A stretch of DNA of 64,000 bases from Amblyomma americanum (lineage: Eukaryota; Arthropoda; Arachnida; Ixodida; Ixodidae): contig NC_135497.1 in NCBI RefSeq assembly GCF_052857255.1, forward strand, positions 346,534,799-346,598,798, given 5' to 3'. A program made the translations under genes and the position numbers. The number at the start of each line of letters is the position of its first letter. Within the stretch, counting starts at the first letter, position 1. Positions 55,602-64,000 of this stretch are shown piece by piece. Below the pieces are notes generated by a model. The model had not been told where the DNA came from and ran no database searches. It saw only the letters and a list, made by a program, of their open reading frames with translations.

Positions 55602-55856
55602 GCTTTCGTCCTGCCCATCCCATTATCAGCTTCTGTATTTCGGTTTTTACAACCTCTTATAGTAATCCCTACTCCTTCTTTGCCTAAATTTTAGTTTGTA
55701 TGACCCACCTAACCTCCTGCAACCACCTCGGCTACGAAAACTGTGCGATCCAAATTTTGGTAGGTCATCCCATGCTTGCCACATGCAACTGGTCATTTAA
55801 ATAGTCACCGCCTGGTTATGGCCAATCCCCCTTGTGGGTATGTGCCATTGTGTGAG

Positions 55857-56015
<159 letters not shown>

Positions 56016-56212
56016 TCGCCTTTGCTCACAAACCAAACTTTCCTTTGCCGTTTAACGAGAATACAGTCCGCCCAGGAAAGCCCCGAGAGACGCTAGGAAG
56101 CCGACAGTCCTGGCGTAGTTTCGTCGCGGGTCCAGCTACAACAGGAGAGCATTCCGCTCTCGCCGAAGTCTAATGGCCCACAGCAAGCCGCAAGTTTCCA
56201 GGCTGAGGCAGC

Positions 56213-56482
56213 ATGGGGGCGGCCCAGGCGCCAGAGCAGTGCTATACCGTTTTCTACTACGATGGTGCTATGGGCCCCCTTCACGATCCGTTGATAGAAC
56301 CTGAGCTACCAAGGACGAGGAGCTGCGAGTGCCTCGGCTTCGTGCTTGGCATTGCGTTCGCTGGCGTGCTCCTGGGACTGGGCCTCCTTGTGGTCCACGG
56401 GCCACTCGCTACCCACGACATCACCCCCGAGGACGATGCCACGTCAAGCAGCCTGGTGGCGACTCCACATGCTGTCGGCTGA
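56213..56482 (+). CDS. Putative first exon of a membrane-anchored protein
   Basis: 89 residues starting MGAAQAPEQCYTVFYYDGAM. After a polar, Pro/Glu-rich stretch comes a hydrophobic segment, LGFVLGIAFAGVLLGLGLLV (about residues 42-61), then a Thr/Ser/Asp-rich tail. With the ATG at the beginning and no signal peptide, a single-pass type II protein is likely. The true exon end is unclear; GTGGCG within codons near 56,457 is a weak donor. The Kunitz-like exons downstream on the same strand could belong to this gene, which is inference. Confidence 0.45.
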   Translation: MGAAQAPEQCYTVFYYDGAMGPLHDPLIEPELPRTRSCECLGFVLGIAFAGVLLGLGLLVVHGPLATHDITPEDDATSSSLVATPHAVG

Positions 56483-56489
56483 CCAGGGA

Positions 56490-57935
56490 TGCCACACAGA
56501 ATGGCCGCCCCACGGGTTGCAGGTGGTGCGAGGAAGAGGGCTGCGCAGCGTTCTCGCATCGTTGTCCCGGTTGGTGGAAGGACAAGAAATGAAGTGGTAT
56601 TTCGCGCCCCGGTGTTAAGCACGAAGACGACGACTGCCGCCACAGAGGCGCGAACGCATGACCCCGAAGAGGACAAGGAAATTTGCGTGAATTATCTGAT
56701 TTATATGTAGTTTCATAAAGAGAGATACAGGATGGGGAAAGGCAGGGATGTTAACCAGAAGGGTGTCGCGATTGGCTACCGTGCATTGGGGAAGAGAGAT
56801 GAGGGTATTGAAAAGGTAAAAAAGAAGGGGCGAGGAGCACTGTCAAAATTCTTCCTTCAAGCCAGTCGCTGTCGGACAGCAGTACAGTGCGGTTTCCTTA
56901 GGAACCGCAATGTCCCTTCATGTGGGCATTCTTGGCTGATAACTCAACTGCAGCCCGGGCTGCACTTGCGTTAAGCTGCAAGAACTGGGTGTAGAGAGCC
57001 CAGCACTAGCAGTGCGTTGTGTGCTGCTGGCGTGCGCAGGCTAGAGAGCAGAGCATGCAAGAGATTCATAAATGATGTGAGAATCGCAGTCACTTGGATA
57101 TCTTGGCCACGCTCCGGATAGTGGCTTTTGTCTCGGTCAGTCGTTGACGTTGGACCTATGGACATTTGGAGTGCGCCAACATATCTGACCCAGTGAACGT
57201 GCAGGCGTGTTACTAGTGGCGTTACTGCGAGCAACGTTCCAGAAACGTTTGTGCTTTGTACATTCTTTATGAAAGGCAACATGACAATGCCTGTTGCTCC
57301 GTACAGCCAGCGAATTCTAAGGGCGTGTGCAGTTCGCAGCTATCGGTGTTCGAAGAGTGAAGGCGCATTCCTTACACGCTTCTGCGTCCACTGCAGGAGA
57401 GGTAGGCAAAAGCGTTCCGCCGCTGAATAACTCTAGACGCAAAAAATTTCGCGAGCGCATGCGCAGTGCATCAGAGCTATAAAATTGTCGTAAGGCTGCA
57501 TTTCGTCCAGATTCGAATTTCTCGTCGTCTGTAACGTACACGTACAGCCACTTCGCCAATGAGCGCTGTTGTAACTAAGCGCGCATTGCAATATCCCATT
57601 GCTATCATTGTGTATCATTGCTGTGGTCACGGAACGCTCCAGCTCACCTGTATTTATTCTCTCAAAACAGCGTCGGAGCACAGGATCTGCTCCCGGTGTA
57701 GTTGACGCCGCGCTCGTGTTTCTAGTGACTGCACTCTGAAATGTGTACGTAGCTTTCATTGAAAGCGTCACGTAAACTTGCAGGATAAAATTCTCTTCTT
57801 TGCTTATTCAAATTAAGCGAAAATACAGCTTAACATGTGCTTAAGTTCGCTCTGCTTGAGTTGAGGGTGCCAAAGAAAGTGGGCTACTTCGCTCTAGAGA
57901 GAATCAGTCCTGTTCTTCGTAACCGTGAATCATAG
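56490..57935. other. Probable intron, nothing recognised
   Basis: No repeat family or coding segment identified between the putative first exon and the first Kunitz-like exon. Confidence 0.35.
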
Positions 57936-58172
57936 ACGGACTCCGAGTCCTGCAGCCGCCACCTGCACACGCAATTCACGCTGCCAAAGAAAGAGTACTT
58001 GTACAACGTGAACCAGCAATCCTGCACGTCGGCGGCCGAAGACACTGTACACGTTTGCAATCGCGGCTCTATCCGTTTCACGAGCCTCCACATCTGCCTC
58101 GCCAGCTGCGTCAAAGGCCGCCAGAGATCTCACCGCTGCTACGAGAGCACCATCTTTCCCTGCTCGCGGGGA
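57936..58172 (+). CDS. Kunitz-like exon 1
   Basis: Acceptor GTGAATCATAG; the open frame begins TDSESCSRHLHTQFTLPKKE, then YLYNVNQQSC, VCNRGSIRFTSLHICLASC. The spacing of Cys and the aromatic-Asn…Cys…Arg-Phe-x-Ser…Cys-x3-Cys pattern are those of a divergent Kunitz (BPTI) domain as found in tick secreted proteins. A possible donor is at 58,173 (GGA|GTGCGA), in phase 0. That phase does not fit the exon at 60,476, so another exon or another donor must exist. Kunitz domains usually inhibit serine proteases; target unknown. Confidence 0.5.
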
Positions 58173-59664
58173 GTGCGATGCGTCTCTGCAACCCCTTCTC
58201 TATTACAGAGGAGGCAGTGGCCCATTCCAAGAGCTGGCCGTCTCTTTATTGCCCTCCAATATTTCCGGCCGCGACTGCATTTCGAGGAATGTTCGGCGTG
58301 GTACTAAGTAGGGATGAAAACTTGCCGGATATGCGAATGTGGTGCCATGTTGTGGTAAATATTTGGTGTGGCCGAAGCTGATAACCGAAATGCTGGCCCC
58401 TGTCTGCGCCACAAGAATAAGAGGCTGCGAATGAAGTAAAGAAATGGCGATGTCCACATGAGACCGTCGTCACCCCTCCCTCCTCTGGTCCACACTCTGC
58501 TCCACCCCAATTTCCTCCGCTAAGATTTGCCAATGATTCCGCCCCTGTACTTCATTGTGACCTCAACTGAAGATGGGGATTTAACTTGACTCGTCGGTTG
58601 CCTGACCCACGAGTGATTAGCGGCCGGGGTGGAAAGGAGTACTAAATCACGTTTTTCGGACAGAAAGTAGGTTGGTAAATGAATTTCTTGGATAGGCTCA
58701 GAAACATTCTTTGTGATTTTGATAGTCTTCTCACTTTAGGCATGGACGCCTCTACAGGTGGGTTCAAATTAGCTAGTGGTTTGTTGCCAACCGAAAGTGG
58801 CCGCTCATAGGACCTACCACCACACAGAGAACTAGCGCTTTCTCGTTTTCACACGTCGGCTTCGCGAGATTGACAAAGCCACGTCTTACGCAATAGAGAA
58901 AACCTTTTTGCAAAGGTGCCGCCAGGATGTAGACTCCACAGTTGTTTCTTCTGCAGCAGTAATGCTCCCCGAATTAAGGGCAGGTCAGGAAATTTCACCC
59001 AGAGAAAGAAATGATTGACACCAGACTGCGCACGCATGCGCCATGATGGTGTTGTTGGCGGCACAGGTAGAGAAAAAGAGCTGGTGTAGTGAAACCTACC
59101 TGACAAGAATGAAAGGCAGCCTCTATCGCACTCAATAGTTTGGCTTGCTCCTGTCTGTTTAAGTACAACGCGCAGGTAAGAATTAGAATGCTGCATTGGG
59201 GGGCGAATCTGGTATAGACCAGCTTGATTGCTGCGGCACCATGGCATGCTGATGCAGGCAAAAGAGAGAAATATGCAAGCCAACATGAGCTAGATGATCG
59301 GCAGCTCAGTTCTGTGTATGCGTTTTTGATCGGCGATGTGCACGCTTGCTACCAGCGGCGATTTGAGACGACGGACTCTTCATTATGGGTCAGGTTAAGT
59401 CACGTGCTACAATTTGTCGCTGACTGCCGTGGTCCTTTATACATACGTATGGTTGGTATGTGGGGGTAAACAATTCGATGCTGCGCATGGGCAAAGAGAA
59501 ACGCCATAGTGAAGGGCTCTGGATTCAGTTAGACTACCAGGGTTTTTTTAACACGTACTGACATCGCATTTTTGTACATCGCCTGCACCGAAATGCGGGC
59601 CACCGGACCACGTTTCTACCTGAGGTTCCGTAGCTGAACACTGTAGACCCTAATCCACCCCGGC
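58173..59664. other. Probable intron, nothing recognised
   Basis: No recognisable gene. It ends at the fold-back element. Confidence 0.35.
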
Positions 59665-60320
59665 GAGTGTGGCAGGTGTTTTAGCGAAGTCTAAAGCAAT
59701 TTTCAAAAATAGGCTTTTTGGGGTAAAAATGTGGCTGTTGCGGCACAGTATTGTCGATATTGCCGGACACCGGCAACACTGGTAAGCTGGTTAACTAATT
59801 TCTGATAACTAGACTTTTAGCTATGACAGGTATGCAACTGGTTGCAATTAGAGATTTCTAGCCGGTTGTCAGTAATAGCCACCTCAGCTTTTAGAATTTC
59901 GAAAACGGCATTGTCCTCGGCGTTGTGGCTCGACAAAATTTGGCTACATCGTACCAAAATACATGCGCTTTCGAACAGCATGCAGGCAAAACAACCTTTC
60001 CAGTGCACGTAACTAGCTAAAAAAGCCATGTTTTGTTCAGCCACAGCGCCAAGGGTAATCGCGTTTTCCAGATTATAAAAACTGGTACGGATATTACTAA
60101 CAACCGGCTACAAATCTATGATTGCAACTAGGCGCCTTACTCCAATAGGTAAAAAGTTATTTATTATAAAATTGGTTAACCAGGCTCCTGCATAAACCAT
60201 TCACCGGTTTTCTGGTGTCAGCGAACACTCGTAATACTATGCTGAAAAGCCATATTTTTACCTCAAATAAAAACATTTTTGAGAATTACTTAGTCTGCCC
60301 TGAACACCTTTATACACATG
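59665..60320. mobile_element. Fold-back (long inverted-repeat) element, about 655 bp
   Basis: The left arm (about 59,665-59,947) and right arm (about 60,027-60,320) are diverged reverse complements. Shared blocks in the same order include GGTGTT, TTTTCAAAAATAGGCTTTTT / its partner, GGTAAAAATGTGGCT, CTGGTTAAC, TAGCCGGTTGTCAGTAATA and GGCGTTGTGGCT. About 80 bases form the loop. It has no coding capacity. Divergence between the arms suggests an old insertion. Confidence 0.75.
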
Positions 60321-60475
60321 GAAAGGCTTAGTGGAATCGTTCCTATAAGTTATTTACTATATTCGCGTTGGACCTATCTCTTAACAATGTCCTGAGATAT
60401 GGATAGCCCCGACAGCGATCATAGTAGGGTGCTGAGGTATGCATTACCCAGATGAACACTTCGTCCTTTGTGCAG

Positions 60476-60819
60476 GCAAGACTTCCTGTATGAGCCTTGG
60501 TACTTCGACGGCAAGAAGTGCGTCGCGTGGAGCTTCCCGCAGGGCAGCTGCCTCTCGGCAGGCCACCGGGGCGTGTTCCGCAGCTGGGACGAGTGCCGAA
60601 GGCACTCGTGCTGCATCCTGGCCCGGAGTGCGACCAGGCGCCCCCGCCCGCTGAGAGGTGCTCGCCGCGCCAGCTGAGGCACCCGTACTTCGCCGACATG
60701 CAGTCCCAGGGCGGTGCCCGATGCGTCAACGCGTCCCGGCGAATGCTCGAGTCGCAGCGCTGCCTCATCGGCTCCAACCGGTTCTCCTAGATGTCGGCTT
60801 GCCGCAGGGCCTGCGTCAG
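60476..60819 (+). pseudogene. Kunitz-like exon(s) 2, with a frameshift and a stop
   Basis: Acceptor TTTGTGCAG; the first frame reads QDFLYEPWYFDGKKC, then WSFPQGSCLSAGHRGVFRSW and DECRRHSC, a divergent Kunitz domain. A one-base shift near 60,610 then moves to ECDQAPPPAERCSP … RCLIGSNRFS, the Kunitz G-x-N-x-F core, followed by TAG at 60,787 and MSACRRACV, which would close the domain. A donor AG|GTGCTA lies at 60,819/60,820. Two defects in 340 bases mean this copy cannot make the full protein, unless the shift is a sequencing error. Confidence 0.6.
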
Positions 60820-61617
60820 GTGCTAGCGGCGCGTGCCCTGGCGGTGGTCACCCTAGCTCATCGTGCAAGCCATGCCGTACTGTGTGCCTACAATAGTAGC
60901 ACGATTTTGGCATCATGTCAGCAGTCCGCGTTATGCGTTCTTGCCGAAAAGTTATTCGAAAAAAAAAAAACTCGACGGGACGCGGGGTTTAGAGATCGTC
61001 GATATCGTGTGCTGCCGGTGTGATTGTTCCGGGAGGTGCGGTGGTCACAATTCGGGGTGCCAAATTTTGAATAAAAATGTACGTTAATTTCAAATCCATG
61101 AGCTCCGACAACGAAGACATGACTGTAAATTTAATCAAATGCAATAGACTCGAGTAAATACTGTTGATAATAGAAAAAAAAAATTAATTGTCATTAGCGG
61201 AAAGGGATGAAACTAAATGATGTTCCTCTTGCGCTAAGAGTAGCCAGTAGGTAAGTAAAGAAAGGCGAAAAACGTAAGATAAAAGGTTTCCTTTGATTGG
61301 CAATTGTAAGTACGTTGCTGAAATAATGTAAATTCACTAGACTATACTTTCAAAATAATCAGTGGTCAGAATCTAATATCTTCTACGTAGGTATGCAAGA
61401 CAACAATGATCTATTGGCCACGGGGTGTGAACCGAACGAAGCGCCACTACTGTAAACTGGATTGCACCCTTTAATCTGCTGCACACTGTTTTTAAGTGGC
61501 CCCCGTAGCACTGAATCGAAACCGCAATCACGCGATGAGTATCGAAATTTCGCCTGGCGCATAGCTCAAGTCTTTGTCTTTTTGCGCTACCGCACTCTCG
61601 TCTATATATTTAGAACC
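60820..61617. other. Unassigned stretch
   Basis: AT-rich, with A-runs near 60,958 and 61,171. Nothing recognised. Confidence 0.35.
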
Positions 61618-62462
61618 AAGTTGAAGTTGAAGTTGAAGTTTATTTCTCGCTGTTAGTAGTACAGGTATCACTGGGAGAGAGAGGTAGCAGAGAAAAAAGG
61701 TGCTTGAATGAAGCTTTTGAGGCACCCTACGCCCACGTTTCCGAGGCAATGCATTGCCTCAGTTTTTCACAAGACAGCTGCAGGTGAGGCAGTCGAAAGA
61801 AAAAACTAAAGTATCAACATAAATTAAATACATCCTTTCAAAATTTAGCATTACAATCAAAACAAAAAACAATATAAACACTCAAAACAGAAGCACTACA
61901 TCATCGAAGTGTACAACATAAGCAGGATTTGCCCGCGTTATAATATTATTCACTGTTCAGAGGAAGTTCAAGCTAAACGTCTTCGAAAAGGTACAAAGTG
62001 GAGGGTACCAAGAGCCAGACCAAAGAGTCATTAAAGTAAACGGGAGGAAGTGCAGGGGGATTACGGGTGCTTTTCTGCTGCTGCAGGGCATGAGAAGTGA
62101 AGGACCGGGCTTCGTTCAGTCCTGCACCGCATGCCAGCGACGAAAACATCCACCTCGCCGACCCGCCGCTCCTATGCAGCCGCTGCCTTGCCCTCTTCAC
62201 TGTTATATCTCTTAGCGATATGTTGTTATCTTCTATAATGCTCAGGCATTTTGAAAGAATAAAAGACAATGATTGCATACCGTATTTGGTGCGACAAAAA
62301 GAGGCAATGACGAAGAAAAATGAGAGCGGGTATCATGCACTGCTTAATAGGGAGATATTTTTAGAAACAAGAAAGTGGTTTCATTATTAGTAATAACCGC
62401 AGTTTTTGTACATTGATAGCAGTCTGAAAGGAAACAAAGTAGCGATCTTGAGAATGCCAAAT

Positions 62463-62717
62463 TTAATGTATTATGGAAATGTGTGTATGCCACGATACGT
62501 TTGCTATTAGTCTAATTGCACGCTTTTGTGCTGTTATTAGTTTGGATATGTTGTGCTGGGTCGTCGTTCTCCAAACTTTGAGACAATATGTCAGTGATGG
62601 AGAAAGAATGCTTGATAAATGAGGACCTTTACTTGGGACGGAAGTGTGTCCCTGTGTTGGCAAATAAGACCGTTCAAGCGATTTAGTTTTTCGAACATGA
62701 CTGACCTGATCATCCAA
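62463..62717 (-). pseudogene. C-terminal part of the LINE RT ORF
   Basis: 84 residues ending the ORF, with SPSLTYCLKVWRTTTQHNIS and AQKRAIRLIANVSWHTH, a well-known conserved block after the RT in CR1-like elements. It is out of frame with the RT by a shift around 62,730. Confidence 0.75.
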
Positions 62718-62753
62718 AGGTTAGACACTCTGAGAAGATTACTCCTAAGCTTT

Positions 62754-63500
62754 TTATGTTTGGCACGATTGCAATTGTTTTTTGAAGTTGGCGTGAACAG
62801 TTTTGTTTCTTGTTCGAAATAAAACGGCCTTCGTCTTATCAGAATTCACTTTCAGATTGTTATTTCTTGACCACTCGTGAAGATATTCCAGGAACTTATT
62901 GGCTCGCGAAGATAATTCGGCTTCTATGCTACCGGACAATAGCCCTGTAATATCGTCAGCAAAGCCCACAAGGTCAACGGCAGGGGTAAACAAGATGTCA
63001 TTGATGTAAACGTAAACAAGGAATAATAAGGGCCCCATTATCCTACCTTGGGGAACACCACAGAGAAGTGGCTCAAGGCTCGACAACTTGTTATTGTGAG
63101 CAACCATTTGTCTGCGATGGGCTAAGTATGATTTTAGCAGAGACAAAATGGCTCCCTTAATTTCGTAGTGTTCCAAATTTTGTAGCAGCAGATTATGGTC
63201 GAGCAAGTCAAATGCTTTGTAAAAATCGATATAAATGCCAAGGACCAGGAATTTCTTCTCAAATGCTTGAATTATTAGTTCTTTTTGTTTAATCAAAGCT
63301 ATCTCTGTCAACTTTCTAGGTCTCAAGCCAAACTGTTCGTCCGACAGGACAGCATGCTTATCTAAAAATTTAGTTATTCTGGAATTCATAATGTTTTCTA
63401 AACCCGTCGATAGCACAGGCAGGATCGAGATGGGCCGGTAATTTGATAAATTTGACGTGTCGCCTCCTTTATGAATGGCAATAACTTTTGCGACTTTCAT
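62754..63500 (-). CDS. CR1-like LINE reverse transcriptase
   Basis: 248 residues: KVAKVIAIHKGGDTSNLSNY RPIS, DEQFGLRPRKLTEIAL, IDFYKAFDLLDHNLLLQNLE, CGVPQGRIMGPLLFLVYV, and LVGFADDITGLL. The catalytic box is FADD. NLKVNSDKTKAVLFR follows. An uninterrupted frame covers fingers and palm, but upstream (63,510-63,690) it is broken, and SVPQ is CGVPQGRIMG here with R in place of S. It continues in another frame at 62,717-62,463 (LTYCLKVWRTTTQHNISKLI, QKRAIRLIANV), so there is one frameshift between. Confidence 0.85.
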   Translation of the reverse strand: MKVAKVIAIHKGGDTSNLSNYRPISILPVLSTGLENIMNSRITKFLDKHAVLSDEQFGLRPRKLTEIALIKQKELIIQAFEKKFLVLGIYIDFYKAFDLLDHNLLLQNLEHYEIKGAILSLLKSYLAHRRQMVAHNNKLSSLEPLLCGVPQGRIMGPLLFLVYVYINDILFTPAVDLVGFADDITGLLSGSIEAELSSRANKFLEYLHEWSRNNNLKVNSDKTKAVLFRTRNKTVHANFKKQLQSCQT

Positions 63501-63689
63501 TTCTCTCGGAAAGACCCCACTAGCGAGAGGAACGTTGTAAATGTGAGTTAACGGAGCAGCAAGTCAGTCAATAATAAACTTGAAATGTTTTAAGCGGAAT
63601 CCATCTTTGTCCCTCTGCGCTGCTACATTTTAGGTTACTAAAAAACTGCTGCGACTTCAGCTTCAGTTGTGGGGAAAAGGAATATAGAC

Positions 63690-63911
63690 TCAGCAACAGT
63701 TGGTGTCCGCAAAGTGTAGCCGGCAATCGGTGCGTTGGAAGAGAGCATTGTTTTTTTTGATGCTTGAAAAATGTTCATTAAATACATTTGAGAGATCGTC
63801 TCCGCTAATGACTATGCCGTCTTTAATTACTGAGGTGACAGGAGGTCTGGGATTCCGGTTTAATAGTTTATTATTTTGGCACCATTTCGCGCTCGTGTTT
63901 TTACCAGACAT
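63690..63911 (-). pseudogene. LINE ORF2 segment before the reverse transcriptase
   Basis: 73 residues: SAKWCQNNKLLNRNPRPPVT, VIKDGIVISGDDLSNVFNEH and FSS, the stretch between endonuclease and RT ('NEHFSS' block). It breaks before the RT frame begins. Confidence 0.65.
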
Positions 63912-64000
63912 GGAGGAGAAAGCGCTGTTGTAGTAATTAAACTTCCCGGATTTAAGCTCTTGGTTAAGAGAATTCCGGTATTTCTTAAATTTCTGTAGCT

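Larger units (their letters stand above)
61618..64000 (-). mobile_element. CR1-like LINE, 3' part, running off the window
   Basis: On the minus strand the coding region at 63,911-62,463 is followed by a long 3' UTR that ends in AATAAACTTCAACTTCAACT, i.e. three units of a CAACTT repeat (61,618-61,640). A short microsatellite end is typical of CR1/L2-type elements. The 5' part is beyond 64,000. Confidence 0.75.

Overview
The window looks like a gene-poor, transposon-rich piece of an ixodid (probably metastriate) tick genome. The main reasons are two copies of a tRNA-derived SINE that I recognise as the tick 'Ruka' family, several Penelope-like elements, clade I and CR1-like LINEs, a Gmr1-like Ty3/gypsy lineage, a catalytically dead neprilysin (M13) homologue and Kunitz-type exons. 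The species call is inference. No bacterial features, real tRNA or rRNA genes, or CRISPR arrays are visible.

Layout. 1-2,450: intronless 3' part of an M13-like pseudoprotease with its poly(A) signal. 2,450-11,500: mostly silent DNA, but it holds a 239-bp Tc1/mariner-type MITE and three minus-strand exons of an unrecognised gene whose splice phases agree exactly. 11,510-12,770: two copies of a tRNA-derived SINE (one internally inverted), long microsatellites and a Ruka SINE. 12,544-35,170: a large rearranged locus. Its core is a six-exon THAP/P-element-type transposase gene (THAP9-like architecture). Exon 5 is split by a 5,089-bp Ty3/gypsy element (26,519-31,607, minus strand) with 576-579 bp LTRs and a 4-bp CCAC target duplication. 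An intron holds a Penelope element with an inverted 3' arm. The 5' exons, the Penelope element and most of the gypsy element are duplicated in tandem (12,544-20,686 and 20,707-29,876), nearly identically, with a short filler at the junction. The first copy has a 1,030-bp deletion. One amber codon also interrupts the transposase.

36,170-40,030: a decayed Penelope element with a hammerhead-ribozyme-like motif after its ORF, a PIF/Harbinger fragment, and a decayed LINE split by a 378-bp inverted-repeat element. 40,030-43,090: little recognisable. 43,352-49,605: a degenerate Ty3/gypsy element with the unusual order gag-PR-IN-RT-RH, sitting between two outward-facing Penelope 3' tails. 50,640-56,015: a nearly full-length clade I LINE with an RNase H domain and an (AAC)n tail. 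56,200-60,820: exons of a membrane-anchored, Kunitz-like gene, at least partly a pseudogene, with a fold-back element in an intron. 61,618-64,000: a 3'-terminal CR1-like LINE on the minus strand, running off the window.

Order of events at the central locus: the gypsy element entered the transposase exon first (its LTRs differ at about 14 positions by eye). The tandem duplication came much later (the copies differ at only a handful of sites over 8 kb), and the deletion in copy 1 came last. A misjoined pair of haplotypes is the main alternative to a true duplication.
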